DNA from: DMER64 sp041654355
GTDB lineage: Bacteria > Bacteroidota > Bacteroidia > Bacteroidales > UBA932
NCBI GenBank assembly: GCA_041654355.1
Contig: JBAZDQ010000003.1
Span: 26,393-90,392, forward strand
DNA: 64,000 nt
Reading direction: 5' to 3'
The notes beneath the pieces are model-generated. The model saw nothing but the letters and a program-made list of their open reading frames with translations. It had not been told where the DNA came from and searched no databases. Positions within the stretch are counted from its first letter, which is position 1. Each line of letters opens with the position of its first letter. Shown here one piece after another: positions 1 through 7,276 of this stretch. A program made the translations under genes and the position numbers.

Positions 1-193
1 TTCCCTTGAGTTGCAGAAAGGTAAAATAAAAAGGAACCGGTATACCATCCACATGGATGAATACCGGTTCTTCTTTGTTTAATTGGTCAATAATGTTTTG
101 GGGAACGTCAGGATGTATCTTCAAGAGCAATTCTCCTCCTTTCCCGAAGGTTTTCCTCACTGTCGCCAGCTTCAGAAACCTTTCTTTTCCCAT
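1..193 (-). CDS. rimM: Ribosome maturation factor RimM, N-terminal part (cut by window edge)
   Basis: On the minus strand an ATG at 193 opens a frame that stays open for 64 codons to the window edge. The product begins MGKERFLKLATVRKTFGKGG, followed by a segment reading LLLKIHPDVP and then VFIHVDGIPVPF. This pattern of a beta strand, a glycine-rich turn (GKGGELLL) and an 'EPVFIHVDG' strand is the N-terminal barrel of RimM, which binds the 30S head near uS19 and assists 16S rRNA maturation. The start lies 4 bases after the rpsP stop, and rpsP-rimM is the usual order, so the two are probably cotranscribed and translationally coupled. The C-terminal PRC-barrel half is outside the window. The call rests on the N-terminal pattern plus position. 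Confidence 0.8.
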   Translation of the reverse strand, partial: MGKERFLKLATVRKTFGKGGELLLKIHPDVPQNIIDQLNKEEPVFIHVDGIPVPFYFTFLQLKG

Positions 194-197
194 ATCA

Positions 198-779
198 TTA
201 TTCGGTTGCAGCGTTATCCTCTTCTTCAGTTTCGGGAACGGCTGTTCCTTCAATTTCAGCGATGGTTTCTTCTGCTTTTGCAGCTGCCTGGGCCGCTGCT
301 GCAGCCAGTCTGGCTGCTACTTCTTCACGTTTTGCCAATAAGGCTGCGGCACGCTCATTATTAACCTTGGCTTCTGCTTCAAGGCGTTTTTTCGTTTCTT
401 CGCGTGTCTCCTGCTCCAGTTTGCCTTTCTTTGCGGCTACTTTGGCTTCTTTTTCCTGCATCCATGCTTCCCACTTTGTATCTGCCTGTTCCTGTGTCAA
501 GGCTCCTTTTGCCACACCTTCCTGCAAATGTTTTTTCAGAAGTACTCCCTTGTAAGAGAGGAGTCTGCGTGCAGTTAGTGTAGGCTGTGCTCCGGTATTG
601 ATCCAGTAAAGGGCTCTTTCCTGGTCCAGTTTAATGGTTGCCGGATCGGTATTGGGATTGTATGTCCCCAGGGTTTCAATTAACCGGCCGTCGCGGGGTG
701 CGCGGGAATCTGCTACTACAATGTGAAAATAAGCGTGATTCTTTTTGCCATGGCGGGCAAGACGAATTTTTACTGCCAT
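198..779 (-). CDS. rpsP: 30S ribosomal protein bS16 with long charged C-terminal extension
   Basis: The first 80 or so residues are a clear bS16: start MAVKIRLARHGKKNHAYF, then IVVADSRAPRDGR and an ETLGTYNP motif. bS16 is an assembly protein of the 30S body. The protein is 193 residues, against about 80-90 in Escherichia coli. The extra part, from about residue 85, is rich in Lys, Glu and Ala, probably a helical or coiled-coil arm, and ends in an acidic tail. Long bS16 proteins are usual in Bacteroidota. The gene is first in an rpsP-rimM operon and has a good primary promoter at 840-870. Confidence 0.97.
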   Translation of the reverse strand: MAVKIRLARHGKKNHAYFHIVVADSRAPRDGRLIETLGTYNPNTDPATIKLDQERALYWINTGAQPTLTARRLLSYKGVLLKKHLQEGVAKGALTQEQADTKWEAWMQEKEAKVAAKKGKLEQETREETKKRLEAEAKVNNERAAALLAKREEVAARLAAAAAQAAAKAEETIAEIEGTAVPETEEEDNAATE

Positions 780-839
780 AAATCTTTGATTAAGTTACTA
801 AATCATGTTAACTTCCTTATCTTCCCGAGAAAAGGTCCG

Positions 840-870
840 CAAAGATATGTGTTTTTACGCGTTTGGCAAA
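840..870 (-). promoter_or_regulatory. Primary-sigma promoter of rpsP-rimM
   Basis: On the minus strand TTTG (867-870), a 19-base gap and TATCTTTG (840-847) match the Bacteroidetes consensus TTTG-N19-21-TAnnTTTG. The implied start of transcription is about 55 bases before the rpsP start codon. Confidence 0.75.
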
Positions 871-877
871 ATTTTTA

Positions 878-1264
878 TCAGAAACAGTTATTTCTGCCGC
901 TTCTACCCATACGGTTAACGCTGGAGCGACCGGCGGGAAACTGACGGTTCTTGCCGTTGTTGCCGGGTAGCGTTTCGTAAACTTTTTGCTGTTCCGGAGT
1001 TAGAAGTGCCTTTACCTGGTCGCGGTGGGCATCCCTGGTAGAACGACGTTGGTTACGTAACTGATCTATCTCAGCTTTGTGTGCATTTTCAAGTGCCGTG
1101 ATTTTCTGAATCTGATCCTGTGTCAAATCCGGGATGGCATTGATACAAGTCTGGTAATTGTAGTTGTTGTAGGCAACATTTCTGTTCCCCCTGCCTCTTT
1201 GTCCATACATAGTCAGTGAGGTAAGCAACATCAGTGATGTAATGAGAATGGTTGTTGTTTTCAT
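878..1264 (-). CDS. Secreted Spy/CpxP-like LTxxQ protein
   Basis: This is a 128-residue protein with a signal peptide (about residues 1-21, ending in MYG before QRGRG). The mature part is mostly helical and carries two LTxxQ-type motifs, LTQDQIQKI near residue 48 and LTPEQQKVYE near 88. These define the Spy/CpxP family of periplasmic chaperones and stress sensors. The tail is rich in Arg, Gly and Asn. It lies downstream of the ECF sigma gene on the same strand (78-base gap), and that gap holds its own candidate ECF promoter at 1296-1324. I infer that it is an output of the sigma factor, acting in the periplasm on misfolded protein or metal stress. The exact substrate is unknown. Confidence 0.75.
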   Translation of the reverse strand: MKTTTILITSLMLLTSLTMYGQRGRGNRNVAYNNYNYQTCINAIPDLTQDQIQKITALENAHKAEIDQLRNQRRSTRDAHRDQVKALLTPEQQKVYETLPGNNGKNRQFPAGRSSVNRMGRSGRNNCF

Positions 1265-1295
1265 AATTATAATTTATTAATGGTTTGTTTGCCTG

Positions 1296-1324
1296 TAAGA
1301 CACCAACAACCGTAAAAAACTTGC
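1296..1324 (-). promoter_or_regulatory. Candidate ECF-sigma promoter of the Spy-like gene
   Basis: On the minus strand GCAAGTT (1318-1324), 16 bases, then GTCTTA (1296-1301). This resembles the classic ECF layout (GGAACTT-N16-GTCTAA in RpoE promoters). It also matches the two sites between the sigma and anti-sigma genes. It sits 32 bases before the start codon. Confidence 0.55.
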
Positions 1325-1342
1325 GCAAGAGGCAGTGAAAAT

Positions 1343-1900
1343 TCAACAAGATTTTTGGTAACAATCCAGAAGTTTTTTTTGCAAATTTTGTTTTGCTCTG
1401 AACAAAAGCGATTCCACAGAAGAAACAGACAACTTCATCACTTCGGAAATCTCTTTATAGGAAAGATCGTCGTATTTGTTCAGTACAAAAGCCTTCTTTT
1501 GTTTCGTCGGAAGGGAATCTATAGCCCGTTCCAGTATCATTTTTTTCTCTTTATTCTGCAGGATCTCTTCCGGCCCGTCAGTGCCCTGTCCGGTCAACGC
1601 ATCACTCTGTGGGGCGCCTGATAATGATAAAGCCCTGTGTTTTCTGTTATCCCTTATAAAATTCAACGATTTGTTCAATGCGATCCTGTAGAGCCAGGTG
1701 GAAATTCTCGCATCTGCCCGAAATTTACCGACGGACCGGAACACTTCAATAAATACTTCCTGGGTTACATCATCGGCATCTTCCGGATCGTGCAATACAC
1801 CCATACAGGTACGGAAGACCATCTGACGGTACTCCTCCACCAGCTCTTTGAACGCATTTTCATCGCCCTGAAGTAATCTATCTGTTATTTTTATGTCCAA
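1343..1900 (-). CDS. ECF-type RNA polymerase sigma factor
   Basis: The 185-residue protein has both sigma domains of an ECF factor. Region 2 covers about residues 10-85, with the DADDVTQEVF core-binding segment followed by an RISTWLYRIALN segment that melts and contacts the -10. Region 4 covers about 125-178, with the helix-turn-helix LSYKEISEVMKLSVSSVES. There is no extra C-terminal domain. It is divergent from a zinc-finger anti-sigma gene, with 114 bases between the two start codons, and the interval contains back-to-back promoter-like sites. It probably autoregulates and controls the anti-sigma operon and the Spy-like gene. The chain ends in Cys; whether that matters is unknown. Confidence 0.93.
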   Translation of the reverse strand: MDIKITDRLLQGDENAFKELVEEYRQMVFRTCMGVLHDPEDADDVTQEVFIEVFRSVGKFRADARISTWLYRIALNKSLNFIRDNRKHRALSLSGAPQSDALTGQGTDGPEEILQNKEKKMILERAIDSLPTKQKKAFVLNKYDDLSYKEISEVMKLSVSSVESLLFRAKQNLQKKLLDCYQKSC

Positions 1901-1921
1901 TGTTCTCTAAAAAACAATATA

Positions 1922-1949
1922 TTTGACACGGTAATCGGAAAATACTTGT
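1922..1949 (-). promoter_or_regulatory. Candidate ECF autoregulatory promoter of the sigma gene
   Basis: On the minus strand ACAAGTA (1943-1949), 15 bases, then GTCAAA (1922-1927), ending 21 bases before the sigma start codon. It is nearly identical in form to the divergent site at 1969-1996. Together the two give an inverted GTGTCAAA pair (1922-1929 and 1989-1996). Confidence 0.5.
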
Positions 1950-1968
1950 GTTTTTTATACCCGGGAAC

Positions 1969-1996
1969 GCAAGTTTTTACATTAGTATGTGTCAAA
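1969..1996 (+). promoter_or_regulatory. Candidate ECF promoter of the anti-sigma/sensor operon
   Basis: GCAAGTT (1969-1975), 15 bases, GTCAAA (1991-1996). It lies 18 bases before the proposed GTG start of the anti-sigma gene. Compare the sites at 1296-1324 and 1922-1949. Confidence 0.55.
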
Positions 1997-2014
1997 CATA
2001 CAAAATATAAAAAA

Positions 2015-2431
2015 GTGAACTGCAAATCAACGGGAAAGAAACTGATATTCTTCTTAGACAACTCCCTCAACCCGGAGGAGACCGTTCTTGTAGCCGCACA
2101 CTTGGAACAATGTCCGGAATGCCGGGCTAAACTGGAATTCTTAAAAGAGATCCTGGCCCAGGCAGATATCGAAAAGACCACTGAGGTTAACCCTTTTTTA
2201 TTTACGCGCATACAAAGCCGTTTAGAGCAGGTAAAAGAACACAAAACCAAAAGGATACTACAACCGTTGGCTATCTCAGTTGCTCTGGTCATAGGCATTC
2301 TTTCAGGTATTTTGCTTGGGCAGATCACTGTGACCCCGAATACCATATATCCTGAACGCGAAATTGCCTATTTGTTTCAGGACGACCAGATTGAGAACAT
2401 GGAATCCCTGCTTCTTGAAGACGACTTTTAA
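2015..2431 (+). CDS. Membrane-anchored zinc-finger anti-sigma factor
   Basis: I place the start at GTG 2015. The product then begins VNCKSTGKK, and a longer frame back to a TTG at 1946 would run through the promoter. An N-terminal ZAS-type zinc finger has Cys3, His29, Cys33 and Cys36 (HLEQCPEC), the ligands that hold an ECF sigma factor. A single membrane segment follows at about residues 83-105 (IRSV-type hydrophobic run ending GILLGQI), then a short acidic periplasmic tail. It is divergent from the ECF sigma gene and 12 bases before the sensor gene, so it should sequester that sigma factor until the sensor relieves it. The start codon is the uncertain part. Confidence 0.85.
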   Translation: MNCKSTGKKLIFFLDNSLNPEETVLVAAHLEQCPECRAKLEFLKEILAQADIEKTTEVNPFLFTRIQSRLEQVKEHKTKRILQPLAISVALVIGILSGILLGQITVTPNTIYPEREIAYLFQDDQIENMESLLLEDDF

Positions 2432-2443
2432 AAAGCTGGCATT

Positions 2444-2962
2444 ATGGGTAAATATTCAAAGACTATTTTGATCGTCCTGGTAGTATTTCTGCTTGGGATC
2501 AATATTGCTGTTATAATTACATACAGGACCCATCTGAAAAATGATGAGCAAGCGCTGGAACAGTTAGAGGACATCCCTCCCCGGCAATTTGGCAATTTCA
2601 TTGCACAGGAACTTGATCTGGATGCTTCGCAACAGGAACAATTCAGGGATTTCCGTCGAACCTACAACCGTTCTGCCAACAGGACCCTGATGGCCATGAA
2701 TGGTGTCAGAAGCCGGATGGCCCGGGAATTGAGTTCCGTGAACCCCGACAGGGATCAACTGGACAAACTGGCCGGAGAACTCGGTGAAATGCACAAAACA
2801 TTAAAGATCCTGACCTTCGATTATTATTGTAATATGCAAAGCGTTCTCAGGCCGGACCAGCAAGAAAAACTTGCCGTTTTGTTCCAATCCATGCTCTCGG
2901 CTCCGGTCCATGGTCCAGGCAGGAGTCCACGCAGTGAAAGAAGCCAGATGCGAAACAACTGA
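2444..2962 (+). CDS. CnrX/ZraP-like periplasmic sensor with N-terminal membrane anchor
   Basis: The 172-residue protein has one N-terminal membrane helix (about residues 5-27) and a helical periplasmic domain. Two motifs of the Spy/CnrX type are present: LDLDASQQEQFRDFR near residue 58 and LRPDQQEKLAVLF near 140. In the CnrYXH system of Cupriavidus a similar membrane-bound protein (CnrX) senses metal and signals through an anti-sigma factor (CnrY) to an ECF sigma (CnrH). The gene follows the anti-sigma gene by 12 bases, which supports the same role here. I see Met and Arg but few His residues, so a metal ligand set is not obvious; the signal could be envelope stress instead. It converges on the TonB receptor gene. 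Confidence 0.75.
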   Translation: MGKYSKTILIVLVVFLLGINIAVIITYRTHLKNDEQALEQLEDIPPRQFGNFIAQELDLDASQQEQFRDFRRTYNRSANRTLMAMNGVRSRMARELSSVNPDRDQLDKLAGELGEMHKTLKILTFDYYCNMQSVLRPDQQEKLAVLFQSMLSAPVHGPGRSPRSERSQMRNN

Positions 2963-2971
2963 TGGGGAAGA

Positions 2972-5167
2972 TCAAAAAGACAATTTCAACCTGATATACA
3001 TATTCCGTCCGGGTTCCACACTTATGTTTCCCCGGTTGGTGGAAAGGTGGTTCGTGTACCGATTGTTGGTGATGTTGTCAATCCCCGCAAAAAGCTGTAA
3101 TCCAATAGGACCCAGGTACATGGCTTTAGAATTCAGCGACACATCCAACCGGTAATAACCGGGTGTTTCCTGTTCTCCTTCAGCAATTTTATCCTGGCGC
3201 GCAGCACCCAAAACTGAAAACGCCATCGATCCCAGGCGAGAATGGGTATACCGGATTCCCAAACGCCCGTTCAAAGGAGGAATCAGAGGCAGGTTCCCGT
3301 CTGTTTCCAGGGCCATCCCGCGAACATAGGCGCCCGAGCCGAACAACACAAAATCAGCGCTGAAATTGTAGGCAAATTTTAAATCAACTCCATACAGCAA
3401 AGCTTTTCTCACATTGGCATTGACCAGGGCCGGAATAGTTTCTTCTTTGGAGTCGGATGTAAGTCTGTATACAAATTCTCCGGGTTTTTCCACAATCATA
3501 TTGGTGACCCGGTTTACAAAAACATCTGCCTGGAGGTTGAATCTGGACTTCCATATTCTCAGGCCCAGGTCCGTTGAATACGATGTTTCCGGTTCCAGTG
3601 AAGGATCTCCCAACCGGACAAAATTACCCAGGTCAATGTATTTGAAGCGCTCTTCAAGCGATGGAGCCCTGAAAGCCCTGGCAATATTCAATGAAAGATC
3701 CACATCTTTCACAAGCCGGTAAAGCAGCCCCGCATTGGCACTCCAGGAGATACTATTTTCTTTTCCTGCCGGAAATGTGATCCGTTGCGTGGGAGGATTG
3801 TCATTCCGCTGGCCGTTTATGCTTATATAATCCACATCTACACCCTGTTCGTTTTTAATCAGGATCCCGTCAAACCGGCCTCCCAGGATCATAGTCAACC
3901 TGTCTTCCAGAAAACGTGTTTCATTCTGGAAATACAAACCCGCACTGCTGAAACTTGAATTGGGAATTGGGGTTTCACCACGTACCAGGTTGTTTGTTTT
4001 CAAAATATCCCCGGCAGGATTCAGGACCTCTACCCGAATGTGCTTCTCTCTGTCGGTTGTCAACTTACGCCCCCATACATCCACACCGGCTATTAGAACA
4101 TTTTTATCTGTCAGATCCCATGTGCTTTGCAGCTGAAGCCCGTTTGTAAGGTGCTTTCCGGACGGATAAAAAACCTCCGGGGTAGTACGCTGCACATTCC
4201 CGTTGGGGAGCGTGGTGTTGGTCACCGTATTAGGCTCCAGGGATACATCCCGGACAATATATTGGGTGAAATACTTCAATTCCAGGGCAGACAACTTTTC
4301 TGTAATACCGGTTATGGAGTAGCTGGCCGAAAGCAAATGGCGGCCAATGTCGGTATACGTGGCCGTAGCCGGACCGGGGAATGCACTCCCTCCGGGGATC
4401 CCTACATCTTTGGACCAGTTTCGCTGGTATTGTATTTTAAACAGGTGGTTGGCCAAAGGCTTGACGCCAAATTTTGCCGAGATGTTATCCGTAGTATACC
4501 GGCTGTTGGGCAGTATACCGTCCGGAGTGCGCAGATCGCCTGCTTTGGCATACGTCCCGCCGAGGCTCAAATACCATTTTTTGGAACCTGCACGAACAGA
4601 GGCATGGTTGGAAAACAACCTGTTTGCCGAGGCAAAACCCGAGATAACGTCTCCCTTAACATAAGGTTTTGAATTAAAACGAGCCTGTTTGGTAATTATA
4701 TTCACGATACCGCCCATGGCCCCCGTTCCGTAAAGGGAAGATTGGGCTCCTTTGATGATTTCCACATGATCGATTTCGTTCACATCTATCATACTGAATG
4801 AAGCCGTCAGGTCTGTAGCCGTTTCCACACGGTTTCCGTCAACAAGAATAACAAGCCGGTCTTCTCCGAATCCCCGGATATTGATATTTGTAGCCCAGAC
4901 ACCGTCTCCTCCCTTGGATACGCCGGGTTCATCTTCCAGCACATTGGACAGTGTCAGCGCTGAATTTTTCAGATACTGAGTGGAGTCAATAACGGCCATG
5001 GCTACCGGCAGGTCTTTTATCCGCCTGTCAATCCGCAGGCTGGTTACGACAATTTCTCCCAGATCTACCGGGACCGGAATTGTATCGTTTTGATTTTGGC
5101 TGTAACCCGATGACAAAGAAGCCATCGTTAAAAGAATTGTGGCAAGAGCAATGGAAAATTTCTTCAT
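2972..5167 (-). CDS. TonB-dependent outer-membrane receptor
   Basis: The 731-residue protein has a signal peptide (about 1-23), a TonB-box-like segment EIVVTSLR near residue 38, and a plug domain with IRGFGEDRLVILVDGNRV near 98. A plug-end segment GTGAMGGIVNIITKQ follows near 148, then a 22-strand barrel ending in an aromatic residue (RLKLSF). There is no N-terminal carboxypeptidase-like domain, so it is a classical siderophore/haem/cobalamin-type receptor rather than SusC. The gene follows the TM1266-family gene with a 1-base gap, so the two are one operon. It faces an ABC importer across a 150-base divergent region. The ligand cannot be read from the sequence; a metal chelate or cofactor is my inference from the neighbours. 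Confidence 0.9.
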   Translation of the reverse strand: MKKFSIALATILLTMASLSSGYSQNQNDTIPVPVDLGEIVVTSLRIDRRIKDLPVAMAVIDSTQYLKNSALTLSNVLEDEPGVSKGGDGVWATNINIRGFGEDRLVILVDGNRVETATDLTASFSMIDVNEIDHVEIIKGAQSSLYGTGAMGGIVNIITKQARFNSKPYVKGDVISGFASANRLFSNHASVRAGSKKWYLSLGGTYAKAGDLRTPDGILPNSRYTTDNISAKFGVKPLANHLFKIQYQRNWSKDVGIPGGSAFPGPATATYTDIGRHLLSASYSITGITEKLSALELKYFTQYIVRDVSLEPNTVTNTTLPNGNVQRTTPEVFYPSGKHLTNGLQLQSTWDLTDKNVLIAGVDVWGRKLTTDREKHIRVEVLNPAGDILKTNNLVRGETPIPNSSFSSAGLYFQNETRFLEDRLTMILGGRFDGILIKNEQGVDVDYISINGQRNDNPPTQRITFPAGKENSISWSANAGLLYRLVKDVDLSLNIARAFRAPSLEERFKYIDLGNFVRLGDPSLEPETSYSTDLGLRIWKSRFNLQADVFVNRVTNMIVEKPGEFVYRLTSDSKEETIPALVNANVRKALLYGVDLKFAYNFSADFVLFGSGAYVRGMALETDGNLPLIPPLNGRLGIRYTHSRLGSMAFSVLGAARQDKIAEGEQETPGYYRLDVSLNSKAMYLGPIGLQLFAGIDNITNNRYTNHLSTNRGNISVEPGRNMYIRLKLSF

Positions 5168-5168
5168 T

Positions 5169-5414
5169 TTATATATTCTTCAAAAGTACCGATTTCACCT
5201 GAATCCCCTCCAAACGGCCTAAGCGGCCTGTCAGGGATCCAATCTCATCTGTGGTACCTTCAAGAATAAGGGAAATAAGACTTTTGCCATTACTTCGCGG
5301 AAGACCTTGCCTTCCCAGAATAATGTCAGCGTGCTGCGAGAGTATGTCGTTCAATAAGGCGACATGCTCATGGCTGTTGATCTGAATGATTACGGTTCCT
5401 ACTCTCTTTTCCAT
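5169..5414 (-). CDS. TM1266-family (iron-only hydrogenase system) putative regulator
   Basis: The 81-residue protein has the ferredoxin-like fold pattern of the TM1266 family. It begins MEKRVGTVIIQI, continues HADIILGRQGLP, then SLISLILEGTTDEIGSLTGRLGRLEGI with a final strand VKSVLL. The family resembles the C-terminal ACT-like domain of NikR but lacks a DNA-binding half, and it is often found near [FeFe]-hydrogenase maturation genes. No hydrogenase gene is in this window. The start is well supported by GGAGG at 5422-5426, seven bases upstream, a rare strong Shine-Dalgarno here. It heads the operon with the TonB receptor. Its partner and ligand are unknown. Confidence 0.8.
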   Translation of the reverse strand: MEKRVGTVIIQINSHEHVALLNDILSQHADIILGRQGLPRSNGKSLISLILEGTTDEIGSLTGRLGRLEGIQVKSVLLKNI

Positions 5415-5444
5415 CAGAATACCTCCGGATTAGAATTTTTGATA

Positions 5445-5491
5445 CGTGCCTTCCTTGACAGGGACAACCCTTTGATCTCAGTATGGACACG
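5445..5491 (-). promoter_or_regulatory. Possible structured 5' leader of the TM1266/TonB-receptor operon
   Basis: The transcript would have about 90 leader bases. On the minus strand CGTGTCC (5485-5491) can pair with GGCACG (5445-5450) around a bulge, enclosing an AGGG/CCCT hairpin (5468-5471 with 5460-5463). This does not match any riboswitch class I know, and the stems are short. Confidence 0.2.
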
Positions 5492-5509
5492 ATGATAAAT
5501 ATTTGATGG

Positions 5510-5538
5510 CAAAGATAGAACATTTTTCCCGGCTGCAA
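5510..5538 (-). promoter_or_regulatory. Primary promoter of the TM1266/TonB-receptor operon
   Basis: On the minus strand TTG (5536-5538), 18 bases, TATCTTTG (5510-5517), close to the Bacteroidetes consensus. Confidence 0.6.
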
Positions 5539-5548
5539 TAAATTGTTC

Positions 5549-5556
5549 TATTTTTG
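5549..5556 (+). promoter_or_regulatory. -7 box (TATTTTTG) before the ABC importer operon
   Basis: TATTTTTG matches TAnnTTTG and lies 15 bases before the ATG at 5572. An upstream in-frame start at 5554 would fall inside this box, so 5572 is the better start. Confidence 0.5.
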
Positions 5557-5571
5557 TTAAAATTTCCGATT

Positions 5572-6534
5572 ATGCGAATCTTATCCGTTTTATGTATCCT
5601 GTCTGTAGTCTTGCTGGGAAATTGCACCAACAGGACCGGAAAGAACAATCAGAAGACGACCGTAACCATAGCCACACTTAAAGGCCCCTCAGCCATGGGG
5701 ATGATCAAACTTATTGACAGTCTTAATCATGTTGAAGAACCGGGTATGAAGGTTAAGATAGTTAATGAGCCTATCCAGGTCCGGAAGATGATGATTGACG
5801 GACAGGCAGACTTTGCGGTACTTCCAACGACTATGGCTGCTATAATCTATAACAAAGGACTGGAATACAGGCTTATAGCAATTCCGGTATGGGGGACTCT
5901 CTTTTTGTTCGGCAAGGACAGCACCATTACCCGTTGGGAAGATCTCCGGCACAAAAAAGTTCACGTTATGGCACGGGGGATGACCCCGGACGTTCTTTTT
6001 CAGTATTTGCTGAAAAAGAACGGCATCGATCCTCAAAAGGACATCACGCTGGATTACAGTTTTCCCACGCATATTGACCTGGCCAATGCCGTTGCAGCAG
6101 GCAGGGCGGAACTCGGCGTAATTTCCGAACCTTTGGTCAGTCTGGTCATTCAAAAAAACAAACAGGTCCGTGCGGTTTTTGATCTGAACAAGGACTGGGA
6201 AAAGATCCAGGGATCCCCTATTGCCCAGACAGCCCTGCTGGTAAGGGCTGATATTATTGAGAAGGATCCCCGCCTGGTAGAAGCCGTACTGGACGATTAT
6301 GAAAGATCTTCCCGTTGGGTCAATCAAAATCCGGACAGTGCCGCTGTTTTAATTGCCCGCTACGGTATCCTTCCCAATGCGGAAGTGGCCTTGCAAGCCA
6401 TTCCCGGATCGGGACTGCATTTTGTCAGGGCCAGAGAGATACGGTCTCAGATAACGGATTACCTGAAAGTTTTTTATAATATGAACCCTCAGATAATCGG
6501 AGAAAAAATACCCGATGAAACGTTTTATTACTAA
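5572..6534 (+). CDS. ABC importer substrate-binding lipoprotein (SsuA/TauA/THI5-like)
   Basis: The product starts MRILSVLCILSV and has a lipobox-like LLGNC with Cys18, so it is probably a lipoprotein tethered in the periplasm. The rest is a type-2 periplasmic binding fold: VTIATLKGPSAMGMIKLID near residue 32, GQADFAVLPTTMAAIIYNKG near 80, and LAAVAAGRAELGVISEP-type hinge sequence near 175. Relatives import nitrate, sulfonates, taurine or thiamin precursors (NMT1/THI5-like). It overlaps the permease gene by 20 bases. Ligand unknown. The TM1266-family gene and TonB receptor next door suggest a scarce metal complex or cofactor rather than taurine, but that is inference. Confidence 0.85.
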   Translation: MRILSVLCILSVVLLGNCTNRTGKNNQKTTVTIATLKGPSAMGMIKLIDSLNHVEEPGMKVKIVNEPIQVRKMMIDGQADFAVLPTTMAAIIYNKGLEYRLIAIPVWGTLFLFGKDSTITRWEDLRHKKVHVMARGMTPDVLFQYLLKKNGIDPQKDITLDYSFPTHIDLANAVAAGRAELGVISEPLVSLVIQKNKQVRAVFDLNKDWEKIQGSPIAQTALLVRADIIEKDPRLVEAVLDDYERSSRWVNQNPDSAAVLIARYGILPNAEVALQAIPGSGLHFVRAREIRSQITDYLKVFYNMNPQIIGEKIPDETFYY

Positions 6535-7276
6535 AAAAAGGATCATTAACATAATATCCGTGCTTTTTCTGCTGGCGGTCTGGAAGATCCTGGCGCTTTA
6601 TTTCCATTCTGCTTTTATTATACCTCAGCCGGAAGATACCTTTCTGACAGTACTGCAATTGTTCACGGACAAAGAGTTTCTGATGGTAGCCGGGAGCACT
6701 GTTTTAAGGGGTGTCATTGGTTTTGTGATCTCTTTCTTGTTAGGGCTTGCCGTGGGGATCATTGCAGGTATCAGTCCGGGGTTCAATGCATTTATTACTC
6801 CGTTACTGGTAACAGTTCGTTCCGTTCCTGTTATCTCACTCATTCTTTTGGCTCTGATTTGGTTCGATCCGGGAACGGTCCCCGTTTTTATAGCGTTCCT
6901 TACGATGTTTCCCTTTATATGTACCAATGTATCCGACGGGATCAGGAGTGTGGACCCGGGTTTGGTAGAAATGGCTGTTTTTTATAAAGTAAACAAACGC
7001 AGGATCATTACCGGTGTATACCTGCCTGCCATCTTACCCTTTATTATTAGCGGGGCATCCAGCGCCATGGGGATAGGATGGCGGGCCATTATAATAGGGG
7101 AAGTGCTCAGCCAGCCCGTTTACGGTATTGGGACAAAAATGCAGGTTGCGCAAACGTTTTTAAATGTGGATGCGGTGATTGCATGGACGTTGATAGCCAT
7201 ATTGATCAGCTTTGTTTTTGAGAAAATGATACGTTGGGGAGAACGCAAAATTGAAACATGGAGGGTCGAATCATGA
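6515..7276 (+). CDS. ABC importer permease (SsuC/TauC-like)
   Basis: The 253-residue inner-membrane protein has about six helices. A typical coupling-loop region reads EMAVFYKVNKRRIITGVYLPAILPFIISG around residues 150-180, close to the EAA motif of binding-protein-dependent permeases. It starts inside the end of the substrate-binding gene and ends in an ATGA overlap with the ATPase gene. The three genes therefore form a tight operon encoding one importer. Confidence 0.9.
   Translation: MKRFITKKRIINIISVLFLLAVWKILALYFHSAFIIPQPEDTFLTVLQLFTDKEFLMVAGSTVLRGVIGFVISFLLGLAVGIIAGISPGFNAFITPLLVTVRSVPVISLILLALIWFDPGTVPVFIAFLTMFPFICTNVSDGIRSVDPGLVEMAVFYKVNKRRIITGVYLPAILPFIISGASSAMGIGWRAIIIGEVLSQPVYGIGTKMQVAQTFLNVDAVIAWTLIAILISFVFEKMIRWGERKIETWRVES

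Noticed and set aside
723..944. Small plus-strand open frame upstream of rpsP
   Set aside because: It covers the rpsP start, its promoter and the end of the Spy-like gene, and the product looks random.
5476..5481. CTGAGA on the minus strand, suggesting a TPP riboswitch before the TM1266 gene
   Set aside because: The other conserved TPP elements (the ACCTGATC and TAATGCCAGCG parts) are missing.
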